A stretch of DNA of 64,000 nt. Origin: an uncultured Flavihumibacter sp. (GTDB lineage: Bacteria; Bacteroidota; Bacteroidia; Chitinophagales; Chitinophagaceae). A model generated the notes under the pieces. That model had not been told where the DNA came from. It saw nothing but the letters and a program-made list of their open reading frames with translations, and did no database searches. Shown here piece by piece: positions 34,675 through 43,302 of the stretch (position 1 is the stretch's first letter; every line of letters starts with the position of its first letter). A program made the position numbers and the translations under genes. Where the stretch lies: the NCBI GenBank assembly GCA_902168105.1, contig CABHOY010000051.1, positions 1 through 64,000 of the forward strand, written 5' to 3'.

Positions 34675-34965
34675 TTATTTAATCTTTTTAATGTAAAATG
34701 GTCCCGGAAAGGGAGGATGCTGGCCGATATCATACGCCTCTGCCTTTATATGTTCCAACACCAGCATTGCGTCATACGAAAGAGTGTCCGTATTCATCTG
34801 AGAGCCACTGCTTTCAAACGCCTTCAATACGACAGAGGTTTCGTCTGCTTCAGCACTGGCAGTAACAGCAGCATTTGATTTGAGGTAGATATAAGCCCCC
34901 ACTATGATCAGCAACATCACACGCATTAGCATACTGGTTATGCGTGTCATTATTTTATCTTTCAT
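34675..34965 (-). CDS. Small membrane-anchored protein of unknown function
   Basis: The 96-residue protein has one hydrophobic segment (about 11-28, MLMRVMLLIIVGAYIYLKS) and a polar C-terminal part (MLVLEHIKAEAYDIGQHPPF). It is not a recognised family. The start could also be the Met at residue 6. It is alone between a plus-strand dehydrogenase and a broken cytochrome gene. Confidence 0.5.
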   Translation of the reverse strand: MKDKIMTRITSMLMRVMLLIIVGAYIYLKSNAAVTASAEADETSVVLKAFESSGSQMNTDTLSYDAMLVLEHIKAEAYDIGQHPPFPGPFYIKKIK

Positions 34966-35097
34966 GTCAGTAAGTTATTGTTCACTGTCCGGTTGTACTG
35001 TTCTTTCAATCCGGTTCGCAAAGTTATCGGGATCTTGTGATTATTTATGCCACCTAATATGGTAGCTACCTACCCCCAATTAAGGGGATGTGCCCTA

Positions 35098-35436
35098 TCA
35101 GGGCGTGAATTTTTCAATCTTACGATGTACAGGTTTCACGGTTCTGAGGTAAGCATAAATAGCCCGCAGATCGCTGGTATCCATGCCTGAATAAATTTTC
35201 CAGGGCATGACACTATTAAATGTTCCTTTCGGTGCAAGCTGATTATTTACAGCACTATCAGCAAACAATTTAAACTTCGCTACAAACTGTTCTGCTGTCC
35301 AGTTACCGATACCCGTTTCCTTATCGGGCGTAATGTTAGCAGGACGGGAGGTTCCACCCGTTGGCATTGGAAATGCATTCCCTCCGGCAAAGGCGTCTTC
35401 GGAATCCTTTCCATTCACTTTGTGAGTATGACACAT
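35098..35436 (-). pseudogene. N-terminally truncated c-type cytochrome
   Basis: The 112 codons encode the C-terminal part of a diheme/monoheme c-type cytochrome (FAGGNAFPMPTGGTSRPANI, TPDKETGIGNWTAEQFVAKF, MPWKIYSGMDTSDLRAIYAY). The first residues are MCHTHKVNGK: the CxxCH haem site keeps only its CH part, and the first Cys, signal peptide and N-terminal helix are missing. No upstream frame supplies them. It is probably a dead remnant. Confidence 0.75.
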
Positions 35437-35609
35437 ATGAATGTTACAGGTTTATGATGATCATATCGTTGATCACTGATTTTCAGATAGTAGTTACCGT
35501 AAGGAGATAATGCCCGTGAATAATAATGTTAAATGATATCAAAAATCAATATCATTGCAAACGAATTTTGAGTATAACCATATTCTGAAGCCAACTTAAA
35601 TATCCTGGA

Positions 35610-36515
35610 ATGACCAAATTGAAACTCGCGCTCTTAATGAGCTTATCCCTGTTTATCGCCTGCAGTAAAGACACAAAAGACGATCCTGATCCTACTCCCG
35701 GTGGCGGAGGCAACGGAGACGAAAACGAAGTGGTTTATGAAGCGCCTAAGACCGGTAAAAAAGGTGCAGACTTCAGCACTCAAACCGTTTATGGCACCTG
35801 GTATGCAAACGTAGTAGGATTGAAAAGCCATTGGTTCTATACATGGGGCACTCCGTTACCGGCTAAGACAGTACCACAGAACTGCGAATTCGTATCTATG
35901 TTCTGGGGTAAAGGCAATGTAACTGATGCGCAGATCGACTCTGTGAAAAAAATGAAAGCTTCCGGTACCGTTAAATATGTATTAGGATTCAATGAACCTG
36001 ATCTTGGAGATCAGTCGAACATGACTGTTGATGAAGCGCTGGCGCTCTGGCCTAAACTGGAAAGCATTGGCCTGCCATTGGGAAGTCCAGCTGTTGCATG
36101 GCCTACAGTAACCTGGCTGAGTGAGTTCATGGACAAAGCAGCCAAGCAGAAACGCCGTGTAGACTTCATCTGTCTGCATATGTATGTAGGCCTTGACGAT
36201 GTGCACTTTGAACATTTGTTACAGGAGATCCATGACAAATACAAAAAACCTATCTGGATCACCGAATTTGCTACGGTAGATAACAACTCAACAACCATCG
36301 ATGGTAACATGTACAGGCCTGATTCTGTGTTAGCTTTCATGAAACGCGTGCTGCCAAGACTGGAAGCCTTACCATATGTACACCGCTACTCCTGGTTCTC
36401 CGGTTCTCCTACAAGTACAAGGTTATGGCCTTCGGCACTTTTTGATGCTACTGGTAAACTCACTACATTGGGTCAGTGGTATGCAGATTACAAACCGAAT
36501 ACACAGGTGAAATAA
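35610..36515 (+). CDS. GH128-like (glycosyl hydrolase catalytic core) lipoprotein
   Basis: The 301-residue protein has a lipoprotein signal with Cys at residue 18 (LSLFIACSKD), a Pro/Gly-rich linker (about 28-40) and a TIM-barrel of the Glyco_hydro_cc/GH128 family. The acid/base Glu is in VLGFNEPDLGD (about 130) and the nucleophile Glu in IWITEFATVDN (about 216), with FICLHMYVG and YVHRYSWFSG between and after. GH128 enzymes are endo-beta-1,3-glucanases, so fungal or algal glucan is the likely target (family inference). Confidence 0.88.
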   Translation: MTKLKLALLMSLSLFIACSKDTKDDPDPTPGGGGNGDENEVVYEAPKTGKKGADFSTQTVYGTWYANVVGLKSHWFYTWGTPLPAKTVPQNCEFVSMFWGKGNVTDAQIDSVKKMKASGTVKYVLGFNEPDLGDQSNMTVDEALALWPKLESIGLPLGSPAVAWPTVTWLSEFMDKAAKQKRRVDFICLHMYVGLDDVHFEHLLQEIHDKYKKPIWITEFATVDNNSTTIDGNMYRPDSVLAFMKRVLPRLEALPYVHRYSWFSGSPTSTRLWPSALFDATGKLTTLGQWYADYKPNTQVK

Positions 36516-36530
36516 TCACACCTTCTTATA

Positions 36531-36564
36531 AAGAGCCCCGCGCCAATACTGACGCGGGGCTCTT
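36531..36564. terminator. Bidirectional terminator
   Basis: AAGAGCCCCGCG pairs with CGCGGGGCTCTT around 10 bases, followed by TATTTTAC. It lies between the convergent GH128-like and aldo/keto reductase genes. Confidence 0.8.
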
Positions 36565-36596
36565 TATTTTACACCATGTTAATGCTGTACTTCCTC

Positions 36597-37640
36597 TTAA
36601 TAAAACTTTGGCAACGGGTTTAATGTCAGGTTATCCCGCTGATGCCAGTATGGATAAATGGTAGGAGCATCACTTGCTGCATCCAGTTTTTTCAATTGGT
36701 CCACAGTTAAGTTCCAGCCAACAGCTGCGAGGTTCTGTTTCAATTGCTCCTCATTCCTGGCGCCGATAATGATACTGGATACTGTGGGCCGCTGCAATAC
36801 CCAGTTGATCGCAACCTGTGCAACTGTCTTACCTGTTTCCTGGGCTACTTCATCCAGTGCATCAACGACCTTGTATAACAGCTCATCCGGTACGGCAAAT
36901 GAAGGTACTGGACTGCCACCCTGCGCCACGCGACTATCGGCAGGGAAGGGCTGATTACGGCGATATTTACCACCCAGCATACCGGCAGCCAGCGGGCTCC
37001 ACACCAGGGCGCCTACCTTTTGGTCAAGGCCCAGCGGCATCAGCTCCCACTCGTATTCCCTGTTCACAAGAGAGTAATACACCTGGTGGGCCACATACTT
37101 GTTCCATCCATATCTTTCAGAAATAGACAAAGATTTCATCAGGTGCCAGCCGGAAAAGTTAGAGGCCGCTATATAGCGCACCTTCCCGCTTTGTATAAGA
37201 TCATCCAGGCTGCGTAATACTTCCTCTATCGGGGTATTTCCATCAAATCCGTGCATGTGATAAATATCGATATAGTCGGTATTCAGCCGTTTTAAGCTGC
37301 CTTCCACATTTTTGATGAGCTGATAGCGGGATGAACCCTGGAAGTTAGCGCCGGAAGCCCCGCTCACAGGGAAAGTAGACTTTGTGGAAATAAGTACCTG
37401 ACTGCGTTTTTCGCCGATAGCCTTTCCAAGTATTTCTTCGGAAAGCCCGTCAGAATAACTGTTTGATGTATCAAATAAATTAACGCCGGCATCCAGGCAA
37501 AGGTTAACCATACGTGCCGCTTCGTCTCCATGTGTACTACCCCATGCCTTAAAAAATTCAGTACTTCCACCGAATGTAGCAGTGCCAAATGTCAATACGG
37601 GCACCTGTAATCCTGATCCTCCCAGAAATCTGTATTCCAT
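36597..37640 (-). CDS. Aldo/keto reductase
   Basis: The 347-residue protein matches the AKR superfamily (YghZ/Gpr-like). The Asp-Tyr-Lys-His tetrad is placed in NLFDTSNSYSDG (about 49-60), LISTKST (about 80) and IYHMHGFDGNT (about 126), and the cofactor phosphate region in SSIIIGARNEEQLKQNL (about 305). It reduces aldehydes or ketones with NADPH. The ATG at 37640 gives the usual MEYRFLGGSGLQVPVL start; six earlier codons are disregarded. Confidence 0.9.
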   Translation of the reverse strand: MEYRFLGGSGLQVPVLTFGTATFGGSTEFFKAWGSTHGDEAARMVNLCLDAGVNLFDTSNSYSDGLSEEILGKAIGEKRSQVLISTKSTFPVSGASGANFQGSSRYQLIKNVEGSLKRLNTDYIDIYHMHGFDGNTPIEEVLRSLDDLIQSGKVRYIAASNFSGWHLMKSLSISERYGWNKYVAHQVYYSLVNREYEWELMPLGLDQKVGALVWSPLAAGMLGGKYRRNQPFPADSRVAQGGSPVPSFAVPDELLYKVVDALDEVAQETGKTVAQVAINWVLQRPTVSSIIIGARNEEQLKQNLAAVGWNLTVDQLKKLDAASDAPTIYPYWHQRDNLTLNPLPKFY

Positions 37641-37858
37641 GTCTGTTTCGTTAATCAATTAAAAAATCGGATATCCATACAAATATCATACTTCCCTACA
37701 TTCGGAGGCTTGTAAAAATGATAGATATATAGGTAAAAATAGAGGATGCACAGCGTACCCACCCTGCCGTATCAGAAATAGCAGGGACTGCCACAACAAC
37801 AGGTATGGCACTTTTGCATATTTTTTGTGTGATCATAGGCAAACTAACAGTATAAATT

Positions 37859-38155
37859 ATGGCAACGTTCTCAGAGCTTATAAATAGTGACAAACCGGTA
37901 CTGGTGGATTTCTTTGCAACCTGGTGTGGCCCCTGTAAAATGCAGGCCCCTATCCTGGACCAGCTGAAGCAGAAAGTAGGTGACGCCGCTACCATTATCA
38001 AAGTAGATGTGGACAAAAATCCCGCTGCCGCCAATGCTTATCACGTGCAGGGAGTTCCGACGCTGATCCTTTTCAAGCAGGGAAAAATAGTTTGGCGCCA
38101 ATCTGGCGTAGTTCCGGTGAATAATCTGGAACAGATTGTCAGGCAGAACGCCTGA
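37859..38155 (+). CDS. trxA: Thioredoxin
   Basis: The 98-residue protein is a plain cytosolic thioredoxin with LVDFFATWCGPCKMQAPIL (CGPC at about 22-25), KVDVDKNPAAANAYHV and the cis-Pro loop VQGVPTLILFKQGK. It could be one of several thioredoxin copies; trxA is given by similarity only. It may supply electrons to the DsbD-like protein, which is encoded far away. It is a single gene with a 218-bp divergent region to the AKR gene. Confidence 0.9.
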   Translation: MATFSELINSDKPVLVDFFATWCGPCKMQAPILDQLKQKVGDAATIIKVDVDKNPAAANAYHVQGVPTLILFKQGKIVWRQSGVVPVNNLEQIVRQNA

Positions 38156-38308
38156 CAATTACCCTTATTTCTGACGGTCCACCCAATCCCATTCCCCTCC
38201 CTCAACCACTTATACCCTCAAAAGCCCGTTTTATGCCTTTTCCTTCCATGGGAGAGGCTGTAGCCGCTACCTTCACAATATCATTACTACCGTTTAAAAA
38301 GTGAGGTT

Positions 38309-39184
38309 ATGGTGAAGGCTGCAAAGACGGCTGCGTTGAAATACGCTTATTTCATCCATGCTGCTTACCAGGTCAGGGAGCAGAGTCCGTTACAGGAACA
38401 GTACCCGTATTTTCCGGCGGGTTATACATTGGTATACAACGTTCATATGAAGGATACCAATAAAGAGAAAGGAGGGCTGGTATATTGCGGGTTCCTCGCT
38501 AAAACCAATTTCTCGCCGGACTCACCGGCCACCTATGTGCTGGCGCTCAAAGGGACAGAAAATTATCTCGACTGGGCGGAGACATTGGATATACTGCCAT
38601 CCCCCGGACCATTTGGTAATAATAGCGGCAATATCGTATCCGGCTTCCTGGACATGTTTAACAATATGACCTTTTCGGATCCGGGGCAAAATAAGCCCAA
38701 AGGATTACTGAAGTATATCAGGTATAGCATCCGTTATACGGATATGCAGTCGGAAGATGATGCACAACCTATGGTGTGTACGGGCCATGGCGCCGGTGCT
38801 GCGATGGCCACTTTATTTGCAGCGGGCGATGCTTATTCGCTTTTTCCCTGCCGATCTTATACGTTCGGTTCTCCTTGTGTAGGCGATCAGGCATTTGTTT
38901 CTTTTTACAAAACGCTTATTACAACCAGCGAGCGTTATTATAATCTGCCCGACCTCGTGCCAACTATGCTGGATGCATTTGGCTACGACCATGTACACAA
39001 CGGTATTCCGCTGGACTCACTGGAAGATTCGAAGATCAGCTGGTTACCTGGATCGACACATTCACTTAGCACATACATGTACCTGTTAGGCGCCGGACCG
39101 TCGGTGTTAAACAGTAATTACCTTATCTCGAATATAGACGATGACGTCATTATAAAAAAACTGAGTTTTCGTAGACGATATTAG
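38309..39184 (+). CDS. Class 3 lipase-like protein with the nucleophile Ser replaced
   Basis: The 291-residue protein matches class 3 lipases: VLALKGTENYLDWAETLDIL (about 77-96), SYTFGSPCVGDQAFVSFYKT (about 183-202), the acid region YYNLPDLVPTM (about 215-225) and the His in GSTHSLSTYMYL (about 252). The nucleophile elbow, normally GHSxG, reads TGHGAGAAMA: Gly161 (codon GGC at 38789-38791) takes the place of Ser. One base change from AGC would explain it. It may be a non-catalytic relative or use another residue. There is no signal peptide. Confidence 0.8.
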   Translation: MVKAAKTAALKYAYFIHAAYQVREQSPLQEQYPYFPAGYTLVYNVHMKDTNKEKGGLVYCGFLAKTNFSPDSPATYVLALKGTENYLDWAETLDILPSPGPFGNNSGNIVSGFLDMFNNMTFSDPGQNKPKGLLKYIRYSIRYTDMQSEDDAQPMVCTGHGAGAAMATLFAAGDAYSLFPCRSYTFGSPCVGDQAFVSFYKTLITTSERYYNLPDLVPTMLDAFGYDHVHNGIPLDSLEDSKISWLPGSTHSLSTYMYLLGAGPSVLNSNYLISNIDDDVIIKKLSFRRRY

Positions 39185-39271
39185 TACACTATGGTTATGT
39201 TAATCAGGAAGGAAAGCCGCTTCGTTTATACGAGGGGGCCTTTTTTTTATGGGGTTGTTTAAAATGCGAAA

Positions 39272-39301
39272 ACCGCGCCTCCTTTGGAAAGGAGAAGCGG
39301 T
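39272..39301 (-). terminator. Hairpin after the AhpD-like gene
   Basis: ACCGC/GCGGT outer and CTCCTTT/AAAGGAG inner stems, with GG at the tip. The minus strand continues TTTTCGCATTTT. Confidence 0.6.
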
Positions 39302-39341
39302 ACGCCCCTGTTCTATATGAATTATATGACGATTAAGATAT

Positions 39342-39878
39342 TTAAACCAGTGCCGGAGCAGCAGGAAAATCAACCGGAACCTTAGTGATACCATGCAGAT
39401 AGTTAGTGACCATTTTGTCCCCTATCAATAAAACTGTATCCACCAGGTTTTCATTGGTATAACCAACCACAAAGAAACGGTCGACCAATGTAGGTTCAGG
39501 TTTACCTTTATTTTCAACGGCGTTTTTTACAAGACTGGCCAGCGCATCCAGTTTAGGATCAAATGAAGCGCCACCTTTGCGGATCTCGATGATCTGCTCG
39601 TCTGTAAAACCATTCAGTTTACCAATATATGTATGTGCAGCCAAACAATATTCACATTCATTCACCTGGCTTACTACCAGATTCACTACTTCTTTCTCTT
39701 TCGCTTTCAGAGAGCTTTTGCTGCTCTGCAATGTCAGGTAAGCGCCCAGTGCATTTTCAGAATGAGCTAATGTCGCGTACAGGTTAGGAACTTTACCGAT
39801 ACCTTTCTTCAAATTGTCAAACAACACCTGGTTAGCGGGACTTACTTCTTCTCTTGTAGGAACGTTAAATGTTTTCAT
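39342..39878 (-). CDS. AhpD-like (carboxymuconolactone decarboxylase family) protein
   Basis: The 178-residue protein matches peroxidase-related AhpD-like proteins. CEYCLAAHT (about 77-85) gives the CxxC pair and His, preceded by LKAKEKEVVNLVVSQVN. The C-terminus contains NLVDTVLLIGDKMVTNYLHG. It probably has antioxidant activity. It is distinct from the copy at 11765. The pirin gene 107 bp upstream is on the same strand and may form a unit with it. Confidence 0.86.
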   Translation of the reverse strand: MKTFNVPTREEVSPANQVLFDNLKKGIGKVPNLYATLAHSENALGAYLTLQSSKSSLKAKEKEVVNLVVSQVNECEYCLAAHTYIGKLNGFTDEQIIEIRKGGASFDPKLDALASLVKNAVENKGKPEPTLVDRFFVVGYTNENLVDTVLLIGDKMVTNYLHGITKVPVDFPAAPALV

Positions 39879-39985
39879 TTTTATAAGTTTGATCTGTTTT
39901 GTTCGTCGTTATTGACGATGTAAAATTGCAACAAATTCAACCCGCTAAAAATGGACATACTTCCCTAAGACTTGTATTTTTTTCC

Positions 39986-40849
39986 CTAAGGCTTAATAGA
40001 CCCGTACTTTCCGTCAAAGAAGTCCCGGTAAGCCTCGGCAATTTCCAGTCTGTTGTTCATTACAAAAGGGCCTTGCGTAATAAATGGCTCGTTCTGGGAT
40101 GCCCCTGCAAACACCAGGATATCTATAACACATGTTTCTTTATTACAGAAAATGAGCTCGTCACCGCCAAGATCAAAAACAGCCAGCCGGGAAGGACCTT
40201 GCCGTCGTCCGTTCACCACGGCTTCTCCGGCGGGCACGAATACAGCATATTCATATCGCTTTTCTACCGGCATCGTGTATTTCGCTCCCGGGTTCAGGCG
40301 CAGGTGGCAGATGAAGTGATTATTATAAACAGGGACAGGAGAGGTATCTGTCCCGATATCCCCGATCAGGACTTTCGCGGTTCCCGCATCATCCGGTAGG
40401 GCAATGGAAGGAAAGTCTGATCTGTCCAGGAACATATATACAGGCGTTTCTCCTTTGTTAGCCGCTGGCAGGTTGATCCACCACTGAATGGCATGCAAAG
40501 GGCGCCCCTGGGTCGTACTACGTGGTATTTCTTCATGGAGGATGCCGTTGCCTGACATCAGCCAGTGCGCGTCGCCGGCTTTGGCAGTGGCCCGGTTCCC
40601 ATGGCTGTCAGCGTATTCCATTTCACCATCCAGGACGTAGCTGAAAGTAGCCACTCCCCGGTGAGGATGAACGTGTTTTCCGGCTTCTGAGGGCTGTTCG
40701 CCGGATACATTACTGACGGGGCAGATCTGATCTATTAATACAAAAGGGCCAATTGCCTGAACATACCGGTTAGGGAACAGGCGATTGATCGACAGCGGGC
40801 CCACTTTCGTATTTCTACCCTCAAGGGTAGCCAACAATGCTTTTTCCAT
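39986..40849 (-). CDS. Pirin-family bicupin protein
   Basis: The 287-residue protein matches pirin: HPHRGVATFSYVLDGEMEYA (metal-binding His cluster, about 58-77), GDAHWLMSGNGILHEEIP and NLPAANKGETPVYM, then a second cupin. Pirins bind iron and some act as quercetin dioxygenases or redox sensors. It starts at 40849 and lies 107 bp upstream of the AhpD-like gene on the same strand. Confidence 0.9.
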   Translation of the reverse strand: MEKALLATLEGRNTKVGPLSINRLFPNRYVQAIGPFVLIDQICPVSNVSGEQPSEAGKHVHPHRGVATFSYVLDGEMEYADSHGNRATAKAGDAHWLMSGNGILHEEIPRSTTQGRPLHAIQWWINLPAANKGETPVYMFLDRSDFPSIALPDDAGTAKVLIGDIGTDTSPVPVYNNHFICHLRLNPGAKYTMPVEKRYEYAVFVPAGEAVVNGRRQGPSRLAVFDLGGDELIFCNKETCVIDILVFAGASQNEPFITQGPFVMNNRLEIAEAYRDFFDGKYGSIKP

Positions 40850-40961
40850 TTACGTTATTTTAAACTTCACTTGGGACTTAATACCCGACATAAGGGCTGG
40901 CAGCGAGGGCATGCCAACGGATAGTTTTCACAACTTTAATACAGTGGTCTGGCTGTTTAAA

Positions 40962-40969
40962 CAAAGGTA
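40962..40969 (-). promoter_or_regulatory. -7 box of the pirin gene
   Basis: On the minus strand TACCTTTG fits TAnnTTTG, 113 bp upstream of the pirin start. Confidence 0.45.
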
Positions 40970-41013
40970 ATCATATACTTATCCATCCTGAATGACATTT
41001 GCCGAAAAATAGA

Positions 41014-41042
41014 CTTGACATTTATCAACCGGCGCTGTCAAG
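41014..41042 (+). promoter_or_regulatory. Inverted repeat upstream of the Ro gene
   Basis: CTTGACA (41014-41020) and TGTCAAG (41036-41042) are 15 bp apart, about 100 bp upstream of the Ro protein start. It is a possible operator. Confidence 0.35.
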
Positions 41043-41138
41043 ATAAGTTCTGAAAAATTTTAAAAAGAATTTTATCCTGCGCAAAAAGAGTGCGCACACA
41101 CATTACAACTTTGTATCATCAAACAAACAATAACGGTC

Positions 41139-42674
41139 ATGAGATTCAATTCTATCAAAACTACAAAGCCGGTTACCAACCATGAGAACGCGAAGGCATA
41201 TACGCTTACGCCGGAGCTGGAGCTATACAGTGCTGTAGTTACCGCATCTCTGCAGGACCAGTTTTATGAGAAAACCACAGATAAGCTGGAACGTATCCGT
41301 TCCCTGATCGCTAAAGCCGATCCGGGCTTCGTAGCCAGACTGGCGGTGTATACACGTGAAAAGATGTACCTGCGCTCCGTACCAATGGTGCTGGCAGTTG
41401 AACTGGCAAAGATACACAAGGGAGATAACCTGGTAAGCCAGATGACGGGCCGTGTTGTTCAACGTGCAGATGAGATCACAGAACTGTTGGCATATTATAT
41501 ACTGGCCAATGACAGGAACGAAGAAAAGAAACTGCACAATCTGAGCAAACAGTTACAGAAAGGACTGGCTACTGCATTCAATAAATTTGACGAATACCAG
41601 TTCGCAAAATATAACCGTAAAACAGCAGTGACATTAAAAGATGCACTGTTTGTCGTACACCCGAAGGCGAAAAACGAGGCGCAACAATTGCTATTCAACA
41701 AGATAGCAAAAGACAGTCTGGAAACGCCTTACACCTGGGAAACGACATTATCTGCTGCGGGAAAGATAAAGTACAAATCAGAAAAGCAGAAGCAGGAGGC
41801 CTTCAAAAGGTCATGGGAATACCTGATAGACAGCGGGTTGCTGGGTTATATGGCAACATTACGTAACCTGCGTAATATGCTGGACTATGACGTCAGCGCA
41901 GAGCACCTGCAAAAGGTATGTGCGACGCTGTCTGACAAGGAAGCAGTCATGAAATCAAAACAGCTGCCTTTCCGCTACCTGTCGGCCTACAGAGAACTGA
42001 AGGATATCAAACATGGTATGATCATCAACATCAAACGTGCATTGGAAAAAGCGCTGCAAACAAGTGTGCAGCATGTAAAGGGATTTGATGTAAAGACCCG
42101 TGTAGTGATAGCGTGTGACGTATCCGGTTCTATGCAGAAGCCAATTTCGGCCAAGAGCAAGGTGCTGCTTTATGATATAGGTCTGTTGCTTGGGATGCTG
42201 TTGCAGCACAAGTGTGAGTATGTTACTGCCGGTATGTTCGGTGATACCTGGAAGTTGGTGAGCATGTCTCCGGATAACATTCTTGGTAACGTAGACGAGT
42301 TCTATCGCCGGGAAGGAGAAGTCGGATATGCAACAAATGGCCATCTGGTACTGGCAGATCTGATCAAGAGGAAACAAGTGGCTGATAAGATCATGCTCTT
42401 CACCGACGGGCAGTTGTGGGATAGCACATCTAATTCCACTGCACAACCATCAAAACCGAACACCATGTCGGCAATGTGGGAAGAATACAAAAAGATAGCG
42501 CCAAAAGCGAAGTTGTATCTCTTTGACCTTGCGGGGTATAATACGGTACCATTAGACGTGCGTAGAAATGATGTGTTCCTGATAGCGGGATGGAGCGATA
42601 AAATATTTGAAATAATGGATGCCATTGAAAAAGGTAGCGACGCTATCACAGAAATTGCCGGCCTTGCTTTATAG
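41139..42674 (+). CDS. rsr: Ro60-type TROVE domain RNA-binding protein (Rsr)
   Basis: The 511-residue protein has a TROVE domain of helical HEAT-like repeats (about 10-320; ARLAVYTREKMYLRSVPMVL is typical, as is YLIDSGLLGYMATLRNLRNM) and a C-terminal von Willebrand A domain (about 320-510). The latter has the metal site DVSGSM at 327-332 and the later Asp in LFTDGQLWDS. This is the bacterial Ro60 orthologue Rsr, which forms a ring that binds misfolded RNA and Y RNAs; in Deinococcus it works with PNPase in RNA decay and with exonucleases in 23S rRNA maturation. Six Y-like RNAs follow directly. Length and start are normal for the family. Confidence 0.95.
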   Translation: MRFNSIKTTKPVTNHENAKAYTLTPELELYSAVVTASLQDQFYEKTTDKLERIRSLIAKADPGFVARLAVYTREKMYLRSVPMVLAVELAKIHKGDNLVSQMTGRVVQRADEITELLAYYILANDRNEEKKLHNLSKQLQKGLATAFNKFDEYQFAKYNRKTAVTLKDALFVVHPKAKNEAQQLLFNKIAKDSLETPYTWETTLSAAGKIKYKSEKQKQEAFKRSWEYLIDSGLLGYMATLRNLRNMLDYDVSAEHLQKVCATLSDKEAVMKSKQLPFRYLSAYRELKDIKHGMIINIKRALEKALQTSVQHVKGFDVKTRVVIACDVSGSMQKPISAKSKVLLYDIGLLLGMLLQHKCEYVTAGMFGDTWKLVSMSPDNILGNVDEFYRREGEVGYATNGHLVLADLIKRKQVADKIMLFTDGQLWDSTSNSTAQPSKPNTMSAMWEEYKKIAPKAKLYLFDLAGYNTVPLDVRRNDVFLIAGWSDKIFEIMDAIEKGSDAITEIAGLAL

Positions 42675-42700
42675 CAGTTCATTTTTTGTAACCTCATAAA

Positions 42701-42725
42701 ACATCCCTCCAAAAGGGAGGGATGT
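42701..42725 (+). terminator. 10-bp hairpin between the Ro gene and the first Y RNA
   Basis: ACATCCCTCC pairs exactly with GGAGGGATGT around AAAAG. There is no T-run, so partial read-through into the Y RNA array is plausible. Confidence 0.6.
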
Positions 42726-42732
42726 TCAAGAA

Positions 42733-42878
42733 AAAGCAGGTGTCGTTGGTAAGCATTACTTCGTAATGATCCCGGAGGTTCGTGGGTTCGAGCCCCACTC
42801 TGCTCTGACAAGGGCGGATAGCTCAGCTGGTGAGAGCACCGGAAAGAAAAACATGTTTATCGTTTGTTACCCTGCTTT
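42733..42878 (+). ncRNA. Y RNA 1 (YrlA-like, permuted tRNA module)
   Basis: The 146-base RNA is closed by AAAGCAGG (42733-42740) and CCTGCTTT (42871-42878). The conserved 5' strand GGTGTCGT...TAAGCATTACTTCG follows, with TAAGCAT pairing with ATGTTTA near 42852-42858. Between them lies a circularly permuted tRNA-like module: T arm GTGGG-TTCGAGC-CCCAC, 3' acceptor strand TCTGCTC, linker TGACAA, 5' acceptor strand GGGCGGA, then TA and D arm GCTC-AGCTGGTGA-GAGC. CCGG pairs on either side as an anticodon-stem remnant. This is the architecture of YrlA Y RNAs, which mimic tRNA. ATTCTTTTTTAAG follows. Confidence 0.85.
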
Positions 42879-42896
42879 ATTCTTTTTTAAGTTCTT

Positions 42897-43011
42897 CAGA
42901 ATGGGTGTCGTTTAAGAAAGTGTTACTTCGCCATTTGCTCATGCCGTTGATGGTTCGGGCTGCCCCGTGCAGCGGAACCGTCAAATCACTTCCGCCTGTT
43001 ATCCCATTCTG
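42897..43011 (+). ncRNA. Y RNA 2 (no tRNA module)
   Basis: The 115-base RNA is closed by CAGAATGGG (42897-42905) and CCCATTCTG (43003-43011). The 5' strand GGTGTCGT...AAGTGTTACTTCG is conserved, and AAGTG pairs with CACTT near 42988. The interior is a simple rod: ATTTG/CAAAT, GATGGTTC/GAACCGTC (one wobble) and CTGC/GCAG. No T arm or D arm is present, unlike RNAs 1, 4 and 5. GTTTTTAAAC follows. Confidence 0.78.
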
Positions 43012-43024
43012 TTTTTAAACTTCT

Positions 43025-43137
43025 TTAAGAAGGATGTCGTAGGTAAGCGCTACTTCGGTTCGATTCCCTCTCCCTCATTGGGTGAGCGCTCAACTTGGTG
43101 AGCAGTAAACACGCTTTCCGCTTTTACTCCTTCTTAA
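43025..43137 (+). ncRNA. Y RNA 3 (reduced tRNA-like module)
   Basis: The 113-base RNA is closed by TTAAGAAGGA (43025-43034) and TCCTTCTTAA (43128-43137). The 5' strand reads GATGTCGTAGGTAAGCG then CTACTTCG, with AAGCG pairing with CGCTT near 43112-43116. The interior keeps GGTTCGATTCC (T-loop-like, short stem), acceptor-like CTCTCCC/GGGTGAG with one mismatch around TCATT, and a D arm GCTC-AACTTGGT-GAGC. TTTTTAC follows the RNA. Confidence 0.78.
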
Positions 43138-43155
43138 TTTTTACTAAGTTCTTTT

Positions 43156-43291
43156 TAAGCCGGATGTCGTAGACTAGCGTTACTTCGTTCTGAGATCTGC
43201 ATACGGGGGTTCGATTCCCTCTTCGCCCGAAGTAGGGAGAATGGCTGAGATGGTTAAGCACAGAACGCTTCCCGGATGTTACTCCGGCTTA
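43156..43291 (+). ncRNA. Y RNA 4 (YrlA-like, permuted tRNA module)
   Basis: The 136-base RNA is closed by TAAGCCGGA (43156-43164) and TCCGGCTTA (43283-43291). The 5' strand is GATGTCGTAGACTAGCG then TTACTTCG, with AGCG pairing with CGCT near 43266. The module has CGTTCTG/CAGAACG, T arm GGGGG-TTCGATT-CCCTC, acceptor strands TTCGCCC and GGGAGAA around GAAGTA, and D arm GCT-GAGATGGTTA-AGC with tRNA-like GGTTAA. It is the best tRNA mimic of the array with RNAs 1 and 5. Confidence 0.83.
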
Positions 43292-43302
43292 TTATCTTCT
43301 TA

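Noticed and set aside
34509..34733. Minus-strand ORF of 74 codons after the dehydrogenase gene
   Set aside because: It overlaps the dehydrogenase end, a terminator and a GT simple repeat; no coding signal.
40934..40947. A CACTGTATT-like site upstream of the pirin gene
   Set aside because: The second half is shifted, there is no partner site at 30 bp, and no -24/-12 element lies 56 bp away.
42302..42811. Minus-strand ORF antisense to the Ro gene end
   Set aside because: It is a shadow of the Ro gene and reads through a hairpin into Y RNA 1.
42760..42840. An ordinary tRNA gene inside Y RNA 1
   Set aside because: The T arm precedes the acceptor and D arm (permuted order), there is no anticodon loop, and the module sits inside the Ro-type closing stems.
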